Assembly (NCBI GenBank): GCA_036734105.1
Contig: DAIMZH010000014.1
Span: forward strand, 3,212 to 67,211
Source: Azoarcus_F sp036734105
GTDB lineage: Bacteria > Pseudomonadota > Gammaproteobacteria > Burkholderiales > Rhodocyclaceae
Length of the DNA: 64,000 bases
Direction: 5' to 3'
Part shown: in pieces, positions 51,565-60,514 of the stretch
Layout of the letters: each line of letters begins with the position of its first letter
How positions within the stretch are numbered: position 1 is the first letter of the stretch
Translations under genes and position numbers: made by a program
Notes under the pieces: model-generated
The model's database searches: none
What the model saw: only the letters and a program-made list of their open reading frames with translations
What the model was told of the DNA's origin: nothing

Positions 51565-54288
51565 ATGATCGCCGGCCTGTTCAAGAAGATTTTCGGTAGT
51601 CGCAACGACCGCCTGATTCGTCAGTATTCCAAAAAAGTTCGTGTCATCAGCAATCTGGAGCCCAAGGTTGCTGCTCTGAGCGATGCTGAGTTGCGCGAGA
51701 AAACCAACGAGTTCAGGCAGCGCCTGGCCAACGGCGAGACGCTCGATAATTTGTTGCCCGAGGCATTCGCGGTGGTCCGGGAAGCCGGCAAGCGTGTGCA
51801 CAACATGCGCCACTTTGACACTCAGTTGATTGGTGGCATGGTGTTGCACGATGGCAAGATCGCCGAAATGAAGACCGGTGAGGGCAAGACGCTGGTCGCC
51901 ACTTTGCCAGCCTACCTCAACGCGCTTGCAGGCAAGGGCGTGCACGTCATCACGGTTAACGATTATCTCGCCAGCCGTGATGCCGAGTGGATGGGGCGCT
52001 TGTATGGTTTTCTCGGCCTGACCACTGGGTGCAATCTGTCGCGTATGTCGCATGCCCAGAAACAGGCAGCCTACGCGTCCGACATCACCTACGGCACCAA
52101 CAATGAATTTGGCTTCGACTACCTGCGCGACAACATGGTGTACTCGCTGTCCGACCGGGTGCAGCGTGGCCTCACTTACGCGGTGGTCGACGAGGTCGAC
52201 TCCATCCTCATTGATGAGGCACGCACGCCGCTGATCATCTCTGGCCAGGCTGAAGATCACACCGAGCTCTATCTCAAGCTCAACCAGGTTGCGCCAACGC
52301 TGAAGAAGCAGGAGGGCGAAGGCAATGACGTAACCGATCCCGGCGACTACACGGTCGACCTCAAGAGCCGTCAGGTGCTACTCACCGAGCAGGGGCACGA
52401 GACGGCCGAGCAGGTGTTGACCCGCATGGGACTACTCGCTGAAGGTGCCAGCCTGTATGACCCAGGCAATATCCTGCTGGTGCATCATCTATACGCAGCC
52501 TTGCGGGCCCATGTGTTGTATCTCAAGGATCAGCATTACGTGGTGCAGAATGGTGAGGTTGTCATTGTGGATGAGTTCACCGGTCGCCTTATGGCGGGCC
52601 GTCGCTGGTCTGACGGCTTGCATCAGGCAGTCGAGGCCAAGGAAGGCGTGCGCATTCAGGCAGAGAACCAGACGCTCGCGTCCATCACCTTCCAGAATTA
52701 CTTCCGCATGTATGACAAGCTTGCAGGCATGACCGGTACTGCGGATACCGAGGCCTTCGAGTTTCATTCCATCTACAGCCTTGAAACCGTAATTGTTCCC
52801 ACCAACCGGGACATGCGGCGAAAGGACGAAAACGACAAGGTCTATCGTACCGCCAAGGAAAAATGGAACGCGGTAATTGACGACATCCGCTCCTGCGTGG
52901 AGCGTGGCCAGCCGGTGCTGGTCGGCACTACCTCCATCGAGGTTAACGAGTTTCTGTCCGATCAACTCAAGAAAGCCAAGATCAAGCATCAACTGCTCAA
53001 TGCCAAGCAGCATGACAGCGAAGCGCAGATTGTGGCGCAGGCTGGCCAGCCGGGTATCGTGACCATCGCCACCAATATGGCAGGTCGCGGCACCGACATT
53101 GTGCTCGGCGGCAACATCGAGAGCAATATCGAGGCAGTACGCAACGACGAAAGCCTGTCCGACGATGACAAGAAGGCGCGTATCGAGAAGATGCGGGAAG
53201 ACTGGATCAAGGTGCATGAGCAGGTGATCAAGGCCGGTGGCCTGCATATCATCGGCACCGAACGGCATGAGTCGCGCCGCATAGACAACCAGTTGCGTGG
53301 TCGTGCCGGGCGTCAGGGTGACCCCGGTACAAGCCGCTTTTACCTGTCGCTTGAAGATCCACTGATGAAGATTTTCGCTGGCGACCGTCTCAACGCCATC
53401 ATGGTCAGGCTGAACATGCCCGAGGGTGAGGCCATTGAGGCAAAAATGGTGACACGCTCGCTGGAGTCGGCTCAGCGCAAGGTTGAACAGCGAAACTTCG
53501 ATATCCGCAAGCAGTTGCTGGAGTACGACGACGTTTCAAACGACCAGCGCAAGGTCATCTACCAGCAGCGCAACGAGTTGCTCACCTCTGACGATATTTC
53601 CGAAACCATCAAGAGCATGCGCGAGGGTGTTCTTCACGACACCTTCCGAGCGCATGTTCCGGCTCAGAGCGTTGAGGAGCAATGGGATATTCCTGCACTT
53701 GAACTGGCACTGGCTGCCGAGTTTCAACTCAAGCTGCCGGTTGGAGAGTGGGTCACAGCAGAGCCGACGCTCGACGACGACGCGATTCTGGCGCGCATTC
53801 TCACGGCTGCTGAAGAGGCCTATGCACACAAGACCGGCCTCGTCGAACCCGCAGCCTGGCATCAGTTCGAGCGCAACGTCATGCTGCAAAGCCTTGACAA
53901 TCACTGGCGCGAACACCTCGCTGCGCTCGATCACCTGCGCCAGGGCATTCACCTCAGAGGCTATGCCCAGAAGAACCCCAAGCAGGAATACAAGCGTGAA
54001 GCATTCGAGCTTTTCGAAGCATTGCTCGAAACAGTGCGCAAGGACGTCACCAAACTGCTTATGGCGGTTCAAGTACGCACCGAATCTCAACTCGAAAGCG
54101 TAGAAAAACCGCAAGAACCCGAGAACGTCGCTTATCACCATTCCAGCTATGAGGACGCGCTCGGAGAACAACCCGCAGCCGGAAAGCAGCAGCCTCAAAC
54201 CAATGCGCTTCCCAAGGTGGGACGCAATGATCCCTGCCCCTGCGGTTCGGGCAAGAAATACAAGCATTGCCATGGCAAGCTGAGCTGA
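51565..54288 (+). CDS. secA: preprotein translocase ATPase SecA
   Basis: 907 aa from ATG 51565. The motor of the Sec export pathway, acting with SecYEG, and with SecDF-YajC found at the end of this window. Walker A is MKTGEGKTLVA near residue 105, DEAD-type DEVDSILIDEARTPL near 212, motif VI HESRRIDNQLRGRAGRQGD near 570, and a C-terminal zinc tail NDPCPCGSGKKYKHCHG that binds SecB. No SecM-like gene precedes it; dciA does, in reverse. A strong terminator follows. Confidence 0.99.
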   Translation: MIAGLFKKIFGSRNDRLIRQYSKKVRVISNLEPKVAALSDAELREKTNEFRQRLANGETLDNLLPEAFAVVREAGKRVHNMRHFDTQLIGGMVLHDGKIAEMKTGEGKTLVATLPAYLNALAGKGVHVITVNDYLASRDAEWMGRLYGFLGLTTGCNLSRMSHAQKQAAYASDITYGTNNEFGFDYLRDNMVYSLSDRVQRGLTYAVVDEVDSILIDEARTPLIISGQAEDHTELYLKLNQVAPTLKKQEGEGNDVTDPGDYTVDLKSRQVLLTEQGHETAEQVLTRMGLLAEGASLYDPGNILLVHHLYAALRAHVLYLKDQHYVVQNGEVVIVDEFTGRLMAGRRWSDGLHQAVEAKEGVRIQAENQTLASITFQNYFRMYDKLAGMTGTADTEAFEFHSIYSLETVIVPTNRDMRRKDENDKVYRTAKEKWNAVIDDIRSCVERGQPVLVGTTSIEVNEFLSDQLKKAKIKHQLLNAKQHDSEAQIVAQAGQPGIVTIATNMAGRGTDIVLGGNIESNIEAVRNDESLSDDDKKARIEKMREDWIKVHEQVIKAGGLHIIGTERHESRRIDNQLRGRAGRQGDPGTSRFYLSLEDPLMKIFAGDRLNAIMVRLNMPEGEAIEAKMVTRSLESAQRKVEQRNFDIRKQLLEYDDVSNDQRKVIYQQRNELLTSDDISETIKSMREGVLHDTFRAHVPAQSVEEQWDIPALELALAAEFQLKLPVGEWVTAEPTLDDDAILARILTAAEEAYAHKTGLVEPAAWHQFERNVMLQSLDNHWREHLAALDHLRQGIHLRGYAQKNPKQEYKREAFELFEALLETVRKDVTKLLMAVQVRTESQLESVEKPQEPENVAYHHSSYEDALGEQPAAGKQQPQTNALPKVGRNDPCPCGSGKKYKHCHGKLS

Positions 54289-54299
54289 CAACCGATGTT

Positions 54300-54329
54300 G
54301 AAAACGGCCCGATCGGGTCGTTTTTTTTG
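54300..54329 (+). terminator. Rho-independent terminator after secA
   Basis: ACGGCCCGATCGGGTCGT forms a GC-rich stem, ended by a run of eight T. It starts 12 bases after the secA stop, so secA transcription very likely ends here. Confidence 0.9.
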
Positions 54330-54412
54330 GCTGACAAGCTGCGCTATCACGCCAGTTTGTCCGACACAGGTAGAATGCAGACCTTCACGTTCTTCCCTGA
54401 CGGAGCCTGTTC

Positions 54413-55651
54413 ATGCCTGTGAATTATTCAACCCCTACCGCATCCGAGCTGTTTGCTGTGCCGGGCGTTCGTCTTGGCGTGGCCGAGGCGGGTATCCGCA
54501 AGCTCAACCGGCGTGATCTCACCCTGCTTGCGCTGGATGAAGGCAGTCGTGTGGCAGGGGTGTTCACCCTTAACAGGTTTTGTGCGGCACCGGTGCATAT
54601 CTGCCGCGAGCATCTGCGTGATCAACATGTTAGGGCGCTGTTGATCAACACCGGCGTGGCAAACGCCGGAACCGGCGACCAGGGAATGGCGGACGCAAAA
54701 GCCTGCTGTGAGTCGCTGGCAGGTTTGCTGGAGATATCGCCCCGGCAGGTGTTGCCATTTTCCACCGGTGTCATTCTTGAGCCGCTACCGGTCAATCGGA
54801 TTGTGGCCGGATTGCCGGCTGTGCTGGCCAACGCCAGGGCCGACGGTTGGCACGACGCTGCCCACGCCATCATGACCACCGATACCGTGGCCAAGGCGGC
54901 CTCGCGCCAAGTCGATATCGGCGGTGTCACCGTCACCCTCACCGGCATCAGCAAGGGAGCCGGCATGATCCGGCCCAACATGGCCACCATGCTGGGCTTT
55001 GTCGCGACCGATGCCAATATTTCTCAGGCCTTGCTTGCCACTCTGGTGGCAGAGGCAGCAGACCTCTCCTTCAACAGCATTACCGTTGATGGGGACACAT
55101 CAACAAACGATTCCTTCATCCTCATCGCAACCTGCCAAGCCAGCCACCCCGAAATCACTGACCCGACATCGCAAGCCTATCTGGCGCTGCGTGACGCGAT
55201 AGTCGGCATCTCGGTTGAGCTGGCGCAGGCAATTGTGCGCGACGGGGAGGGCGCCACCAAGTTCATGACGGTCACGGTCGAGGGCGGACGCGACCGCGAT
55301 GAGTGCCGCAAGATTGCCTACGCGGTGGCTCACTCGCCGTTGGTCAAGACGGCATTCTTTGCATCCGACCCCAACCTGGGTCGAATTCTTGCCGCCATCG
55401 GCTACGCCGGGGTCGAAGACCTGGATACCTCGATACTGTCGGTGTGCCTGGAAAGTCCGGACGAGTCGGTGCTGGTGGCCGAGAAGGGTGGGCGTGCCGA
55501 CAGCTACCGGGAAGAGGCTGGCGCTCGCGTGATGGCCGGTGCCGAGATCACGATACGGGTGCATCTCGCCCGTGGCGAAGCTGCCGCCACCGTGTGGACC
55601 TGCGACTTTTCGTATGACTACGTCAAGATCAACGCAGACTATCGCAGCTAG
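54413..55651 (+). CDS. argJ: bifunctional glutamate N-acetyltransferase/ornithine acetyltransferase
   Basis: 412 aa. It recycles the acetyl group from acetylornithine to glutamate in arginine synthesis. It is made as one chain that cuts itself before the Thr of the motif KGAGMIRPNMATMLGF near residue 195, giving alpha and beta chains. Other family parts are TLNRFCAAPVHICREHL and DGEGATKFMTV. Its own promoter should lie between the secA terminator and 54413. Confidence 0.97.
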   Translation: MPVNYSTPTASELFAVPGVRLGVAEAGIRKLNRRDLTLLALDEGSRVAGVFTLNRFCAAPVHICREHLRDQHVRALLINTGVANAGTGDQGMADAKACCESLAGLLEISPRQVLPFSTGVILEPLPVNRIVAGLPAVLANARADGWHDAAHAIMTTDTVAKAASRQVDIGGVTVTLTGISKGAGMIRPNMATMLGFVATDANISQALLATLVAEAADLSFNSITVDGDTSTNDSFILIATCQASHPEITDPTSQAYLALRDAIVGISVELAQAIVRDGEGATKFMTVTVEGGRDRDECRKIAYAVAHSPLVKTAFFASDPNLGRILAAIGYAGVEDLDTSILSVCLESPDESVLVAEKGGRADSYREEAGARVMAGAEITIRVHLARGEAAATVWTCDFSYDYVKINADYRS

Positions 55652-55973
55652 CAGGTTGTCGGGCTTGAGCGATCGTCGCGAGCCGAATGGGAAAGCGAGG
55701 TCAGGTTCGTTCGTTTTTGAGGCGCCTAGTGGTTCTATGCAACGAAAAAACGAGCGAATATGGACCGCTTCTCCCACTGGCGCAGCAGATCAGTCTCAAG
55801 TCCGACAGGCTGCTATGCATTGCCCAAGGCGGTCGGAGCTGGGCATCGCCACCACTTCAATCGCAAAACCGCCCGGTTTAGTTTCAGGCAGTTCGGGGGC
55901 GCATGCAAACCCCCTCCCAAACCCGGTTCTGGTCGACCGGGCAAAATGCCTGCCGTGACTCAGCCGTTTCTTG
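55652..55973. other. 322-bp gap with a long inverted repeat, no gene seen
   Basis: TTCGTTCGTTTTT (55706-55718) pairs with AAAAAACGAGCGAA (about 55745-55758), allowing one mismatch, with a ~27-base loop. It could end argJ transcription or be the trace of a small repeat. Short frames run through the gap, but none has a ribosome site, family resemblance or conserved context. Confidence 0.5.
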
Positions 55974-56351
55974 TCAGTGCAGCACGCGCGGCATGGCTAG
56001 CGTGAATGGCGGAATCTGCACGTCAAGATGGGTGCCGTCCTCGGCAATCATCTGATAACTGCCGTGCATGGTGCCAACCGGCGTTTTAAGCACCGAGCCG
56101 CTGGTGTAGCGAAACTGCTCGCCTGGCGCCAATCGCGGCTTCTCTCCTACAACCCCTTCGCCGCGGACTTCTTGATGATGTCCGCTGCCATCGGTGATCA
56201 CCCAGTGGCGGCTAAGCAATTGAACCGGCACCTCGCCAAGGTTGGTGATGGTAATGTGGTAGGCAAATACATGCCTGTCGTCGTTCGGATCGGACTGAGC
56301 CGCAATGAATTCGGCTACAGCTTCGACACGAACCTGATACTTGTCAGTCAT
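55974..56351 (-). CDS. apaG: ApaG domain protein (Co2+/Mg2+ efflux-associated)
   Basis: 125 aa from ATG 56351. A single beta-sandwich ApaG domain: YHITITNLGEVPVQLLSRHW, GEGVVGEKPRLAPGEQFRYTSG and GTMHGSYQM. The function is uncertain in bacteria; apaG mutants in Salmonella show changed cobalt handling. Here it is far from apaH (at 16700) and divergent from purB. Confidence 0.96.
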   Translation of the reverse strand: MTDKYQVRVEAVAEFIAAQSDPNDDRHVFAYHITITNLGEVPVQLLSRHWVITDGSGHHQEVRGEGVVGEKPRLAPGEQFRYTSGSVLKTPVGTMHGSYQMIAEDGTHLDVQIPPFTLAMPRVLH

Positions 56352-56471
56352 TGTCGGGAAACCTGTCTTTGAAGTTGTTATTAACCACGCGCTGATCCAG
56401 TCAGTGTCGCGAGTCGAGCGGCAGACCGTCGCTATCCGGTAAAATAACATCTTTTGTCGGAAGCGCAGCCA

Positions 56472-57839
56472 ATGTCAGTCTCAAGCCTCATCGCCTTATC
56501 GCCTCTCGATGGTCGTTATCAGTCCAAGGTCGAAGCCTTGCGCGACCATTTTTCCGAGCATGGTCTCATACGCAATCGGGTGCGGGTAGAGGTGGCCTGG
56601 CTCAAGGCCCTTGCAGCCGAGATATCGCTGTCGGAAATCGCACCCTTTTCAAGTACCACCGTGGCTGAGCTTGACGCCATGGTCGAGGGCTTTAGTGAGG
56701 CAGACAGCGCTGCAGTCAAAGCTATTGAAGCAACCACCAACCACGACGTCAAGGCGGTTGAATACTGGCTCAAGCAGCGTTTTGCGCACAATGCCGAGGT
56801 CGTCAAGGTGACCGAGTTCATCCACTTTGCCTGCACATCGGAAGACATCAACAACACCTCGCATGCGCTCATGCTGCGCGAAGGGCGCGATGCGGGGTTG
56901 TTACCGGCGCTGGATGCCGTCATTGCCCGCTTCAGGGCACTGGCCCATGAGCACGCCGAGTTGCCCATGCTGTCGCGCACGCATGGCCAGCCCGCCAGCC
57001 CAACCACTCTGGGCAAGGAGATGGCCAACATCGCCGCGCGGCTGATCCGCGCGCGTGAGGCTATCGCCCGGGTTGAGCTGACCGCCAAGTTCAACGGCGC
57101 AGTCGGCAACTACAACGCGCACCTGTCGGCCTGGCCCGGCTTCGACTGGGAGAGCTTCAACAAGGCCTTTATCGAGTCACTTGGGCTCGCTTTCAACCCC
57201 TACACCATACAGATCGAACCGCATGACGCGATGGCCGAACTGTTCGACGCCGTGGCACGTGCCAACACCATGCTCATCGACGCCAGCCGTGACCTGTGGA
57301 TGTACATCTCCTTTGGCTACTTCAAGCAAAAGCTCAAGGAAGGCGAGGTGGGTTCCTCCACCATGCCGCACAAGGTCAACCCAATCGACTTTGAAAACGC
57401 CGAAGGCAACCTGGGCATTGCCAATGCCGTCCTCAAGCATTTCTCCGAAAAGCTGCCGGTGTCGCGCATGCAGCGCGACCTCACCGACTCCACCGTGCTG
57501 CGCAACATGGGCGTGGGCTTTGGCCACACCGTGCTGGCGCTTGACTCCTGCCTGCGTGGGCTGAACAAGCTCGAAGCCGACCCGCAACGTCTGGCTGCCG
57601 ACCTGGAAAACGCCTGGGAGGTGCTGGCCGAACCGGTTCAAACCGTGATGCGCCGATACGCCATCGAAAACCCATACGAACAGCTCAAGGCCATGACCCG
57701 CGGCAAGGGCATCACCCGTGACGCCTTGCACGCCTTCATCGCCACACTGGCCATCCCCGAAGCCGAAAGGCAGCGTCTGCTGGACATGACCCCAGCCAGC
57801 TATGTCGGCAAGGCAGTCGAACTGGCCAAGCGTATCTGA
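56472..57839 (+). CDS. purB: adenylosuccinate lyase
   Basis: 455 aa from ATG 56472. It acts twice in purine synthesis, on SAICAR and on adenylosuccinate. It opens LIALSPLDGRYQSKVEAL, has TSEDINNTSHALML and LSRTHGQPASPTTLGKEMAN with the catalytic His, and the mobile loop SSTMPHKVNPIDFENAEGN. Length and motifs match the E. coli enzyme. Confidence 0.98.
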   Translation: MSVSSLIALSPLDGRYQSKVEALRDHFSEHGLIRNRVRVEVAWLKALAAEISLSEIAPFSSTTVAELDAMVEGFSEADSAAVKAIEATTNHDVKAVEYWLKQRFAHNAEVVKVTEFIHFACTSEDINNTSHALMLREGRDAGLLPALDAVIARFRALAHEHAELPMLSRTHGQPASPTTLGKEMANIAARLIRAREAIARVELTAKFNGAVGNYNAHLSAWPGFDWESFNKAFIESLGLAFNPYTIQIEPHDAMAELFDAVARANTMLIDASRDLWMYISFGYFKQKLKEGEVGSSTMPHKVNPIDFENAEGNLGIANAVLKHFSEKLPVSRMQRDLTDSTVLRNMGVGFGHTVLALDSCLRGLNKLEADPQRLAADLENAWEVLAEPVQTVMRRYAIENPYEQLKAMTRGKGITRDALHAFIATLAIPEAERQRLLDMTPASYVGKAVELAKRI

Positions 57840-57851
57840 AGGGGAGCGAAA

Positions 57852-58169
57852 ATGGCTTTTGCCGAAAATCTCAAACAACTGCCCAAGGTTTCGCACCTGG
57901 CCGCGATGGAACTGCGCGACAGCGCCGACACCGTTTTGGCGACCATCGAAAACAAGCCGGGCCAAGCTGGATCACTTGCGGTATACAACCACCTGGCTCA
58001 ACTGTTCGGTGCGATCACACCGGATGCCGCCCGCAAGGGTCTGGAGCTATACGCCGAGCACACCGAAGACGCGCGTAGCAACCCGGGCAAACACCCCAAC
58101 ATCGACCGCCTGTTCGGGCTAGTCGAGCGAGGCGAAACGCTGACCATCAAGCAGGTGTTTGCGGTCTGA
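57852..58169 (+). CDS. DUF2322 family protein
   Basis: 105 aa, beginning 12 bp after purB with a good GGGGAG upstream, so probably co-transcribed. It is small, soluble and acidic/helical, ending with NIDRLFGLVERGETLTIKQVF. The DUF2322 family is found mainly in beta- and gammaproteobacteria and has no known function. I place it in that family from memory of its pattern. Confidence 0.85.
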   Translation: MAFAENLKQLPKVSHLAAMELRDSADTVLATIENKPGQAGSLAVYNHLAQLFGAITPDAARKGLELYAEHTEDARSNPGKHPNIDRLFGLVERGETLTIKQVFAV

Positions 58170-58177
58170 GCGGTGTC

Positions 58178-58206
58178 GTGCGGCGTTGGGGGACTCAACG
58201 CCGCAC
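58178..58206. terminator. strong hairpin between convergent genes
   Basis: GTGCGGCGTT (58178-58187) and AACGCCGCAC (58197-58206) form a perfect 10-bp stem with a 9-base loop, just after the DUF2322 gene. There is no T run, but a stem this strong between two converging genes probably protects or ends transcripts. The rest of the gap to 58406 holds nothing I can name. Confidence 0.55.
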
Positions 58207-58406
58207 GGGTAGCGGATAGGGTGATGGCAAACTTGGCTTGTTGGTTGTGGTCTGGCGGTGGGTGTTGAGGGTGCTGGCAGACGAAAATTGCCGGTTGCTT
58301 GCGATCCACCGGGGCGTTTTAGCAAGAATCGCGGCAAGGATGAGACGGTGCGGTGGCAGACTACTTTCTAGCCAGACCCCAACCAGTGGCATCTGGCCAA
58401 CAGTTC

Positions 58407-59375
58407 TCACTGTGAGCTGTTCGTAAGACCGGCCTGGGGCGACTGCGTGAACACGCTGGTTTCCGGATTGAAGGCCACCCAGGCGAACCAGAACGCGATC
58501 AGGCTCGGGATTTCGTCGCCGTTTTCGGCCAGCACGCGGCCGCTGCGGGCTGCTGTATCAAACTCAACGCGCACCGACTGGCCGCCGATGACGTCCTCGA
58601 TGGTTTGTACCTTGGCGCGATCAAGGGTGGAGAAGGGGTAGGCTTTGCTGTGACCGGCAAGCTTCACTCCGATCACCTGCTCTTTGGGGTGCAGGCGTGC
58701 GTCACTGAATCGCACCGGAAACATCAGTTGATCGCTCTCGACATAGTCCGCATACGGATTGCGTTGATAGTCGCGGCGGAAACCCGTATCTGGCGACAGC
58801 ACTTCGGTGTCCGGATGTCGGGCCAGCCAGTCACTCCAACTGGTGTGGGCGGTAGGCAGAAATTCGAGTTTTTCACCCTGCATTGGCCCGCTGATTGCCT
58901 CGGCCATGATCTGCGACCACAGAGACTCGGTCTCGCGGTCATAAAGCAGAACATCGCTGTTGTACAACAGACCCGATACCCCAAGTGTGAGATCGCGCCC
59001 GTCTACCCTCGCCGCAAACACCATGCCGGTACCGCACAGCGGGCAGAAGGTAATCGCTACGGTATCGTCACCAAACCGGTCGTTAACGACTTCGTGCCAG
59101 TTCAGGATTGCGATTGGATACGCCCGCGTGATGTCGGCATGACTGAAGCCGAGCACTCTATCGTCGGGTTTCAGGAAATCTGCATCATCCGCGCTGACGA
59201 AGCGTGGTCGGTCTATGGACGGGATGCCGTCGCGGGGCGGTCCGCCATGATGGATCTCGTCGACCGGAATGCTCGCGCCGGTCAGATTGAATCCATTCTT
59301 GGTGACCAAGCCGGAGGCTGAGTCAGCCGTTGCGGCGGCTACGACCAGCAAGAGCAAAAGCAGTAAGCGTTTCAT
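58407..59375 (-). CDS. DUF3179 domain exported protein
   Basis: 322 aa from ATG 59375, with AGGAG upstream. A clear signal peptide (MKRLLLLLLLVVAAATADSA) is followed by one large DUF3179 domain: RPRFVSADDADFLKPDDRVLG, ITFCPLCGTGMVFAARVDGR with a conserved CxxC, and FGVSGLLYNSDVLLYDRET-like segments. The function of the family is unknown. It is likely periplasmic. The open frame continues 68 codons upstream, but without support. Confidence 0.9.
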   Translation of the reverse strand: MKRLLLLLLLVVAAATADSASGLVTKNGFNLTGASIPVDEIHHGGPPRDGIPSIDRPRFVSADDADFLKPDDRVLGFSHADITRAYPIAILNWHEVVNDRFGDDTVAITFCPLCGTGMVFAARVDGRDLTLGVSGLLYNSDVLLYDRETESLWSQIMAEAISGPMQGEKLEFLPTAHTSWSDWLARHPDTEVLSPDTGFRRDYQRNPYADYVESDQLMFPVRFSDARLHPKEQVIGVKLAGHSKAYPFSTLDRAKVQTIEDVIGGQSVRVEFDTAARSGRVLAENGDEIPSLIAFWFAWVAFNPETSVFTQSPQAGLTNSSQ

Positions 59376-59573
59376 GTCATTCTCCTTTACAAGCCTGTTT
59401 GTGGTCCTTGTCGGTGCGGCATAAACCGCACCGGTCCGGCGCCAGACCTCGATAAGGAGTTGACGAATGAAACGCCTGGAGCTTACGCCGACAAGCGAAA
59501 AATTGAGAATCCGACGGTGTAATGTTTCCGGCCACGGAACAATAAAGCAGCAGACGCAGGCGGGAGCGAGAGC

Positions 59574-59872
59574 ATGCACTTGATGTATCTGCTTGCCATC
59601 GCGGCGGCTGACGAGACCATTGACCTGGCGGCGTCATACTTTGTACCCGACAGGCTGTTGATCAAGGCCTTGATCGCTGCCCGCGAACGCGGCGTTCGCG
59701 TGCGCATTCTGTTGCCTGGACTGCATATGGATGCTTCGCCATTCAGATGATCGCGGTGTTCGAAGACGACTTGCTGACGGCTGAGTCGTACTCACTTGCC
59801 CGCTGGAAGAGTCGCCCGCTGCGCGAACGGCTACCCGAATGGATTCTGTTACCCATCAAGTCACAGCTTTGA
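59574..59872 (+). pseudogene. remnant of a cardiolipin-synthase-like (phospholipase D family) gene
   Basis: Two fragments in different frames. From 59574, LLAIAAADETIDLAASYFVPD and ALIAARERGVRVRILLPG match the middle of cardiolipin synthases, ending at a stop at 59748. From 59747 in another frame, FEDDLLTAESYSLARWKSRP and EWILLPIKSQL match the C-terminal end, up to TGA 59870-59872. The catalytic HxKxxxxD segments are gone. So most of the gene is lost and the remaining ends have been joined, with a frame change. The fragment is too short for any function. Confidence 0.85.
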
Positions 59873-59971
59873 CTGTGCTGCGTGGATGTAGAAAGAGGCT
59901 GGCTATGAGCTATTGCCAGTGCGGCGCTTCAAGAGCTTGTTTGCTTCTCGGCACCCAGACGGTGTGTTGCA

Positions 59972-60496
59972 TCAGACAGTCGCTGGCCACAAGCCCTCAC
60001 CGCCAGCGGCAAGATGACAGAGGTAAACACGCAGATCGAATTCAAGCTGATGGTAATCCGGCTCGATATGCTGGCACAACCGGTAGAAAGCCTTGTCGTG
60101 CGCGCTCTCCTTCAGGTGGGCCAGTTCGTGGGCGACGATCATGCGCAGGAACTCCGGCGGTGCTTCGCGGAATACTGCAGCAATACGGATTTCGTGCTTG
60201 GTCTTCAACTTGCCACCCTGCACCCGTGCCACCCGCGTATGCGTGCCCAGCGCCCGGCCAACCGACTGCAGCTTGCCATCGAAAAAGACCTTGCTCGGCT
60301 GCGGCGCGTTGCGCAAATGCTCTCCGCGCAACGCCTGGACATAGTCATGCAAGGCCCGGTCAGTTCGCACCATGTGCGCCATAGGGTACCTGTGGCGCAA
60401 GGTCTCGCCCAGCCGCCCTTGCTCAAGCAGGCGGGCAACTGGTTCGGTCAGCGTTGGCGGGTAGCCGGTGAGATAGGCGGGAAGTGGTTTGGTCAA
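59972..60496 (-). CDS. YgjP-like/M48-type metallopeptidase domain protein
   Basis: 174 aa. Its zinc site HELAH lies at residues 123-127 (IVAHELAHLKE), with a further His at 133 in SAHDKAFYRLCQH, in the pattern of the DUF45/YgjP family. There is no signal peptide or membrane helix, so it is probably cytoplasmic. Family members have been linked to nucleotide or peptide hydrolysis; the substrate here is unknown. It lies between a decayed cls and secF, reading in the same direction as secF. Confidence 0.88.
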   Translation of the reverse strand: MTKPLPAYLTGYPPTLTEPVARLLEQGRLGETLRHRYPMAHMVRTDRALHDYVQALRGEHLRNAPQPSKVFFDGKLQSVGRALGTHTRVARVQGGKLKTKHEIRIAAVFREAPPEFLRMIVAHELAHLKESAHDKAFYRLCQHIEPDYHQLEFDLRVYLCHLAAGGEGLWPATV

Positions 60497-60514
60497 TGCT
60501 TGTCGCTAGTCTGC

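Noticed and set aside
55687..55881. 64-codon frame in the argJ-apaG gap
   Set aside because: No ribosome site, crosses an inverted repeat, and shows no recognisable domain.
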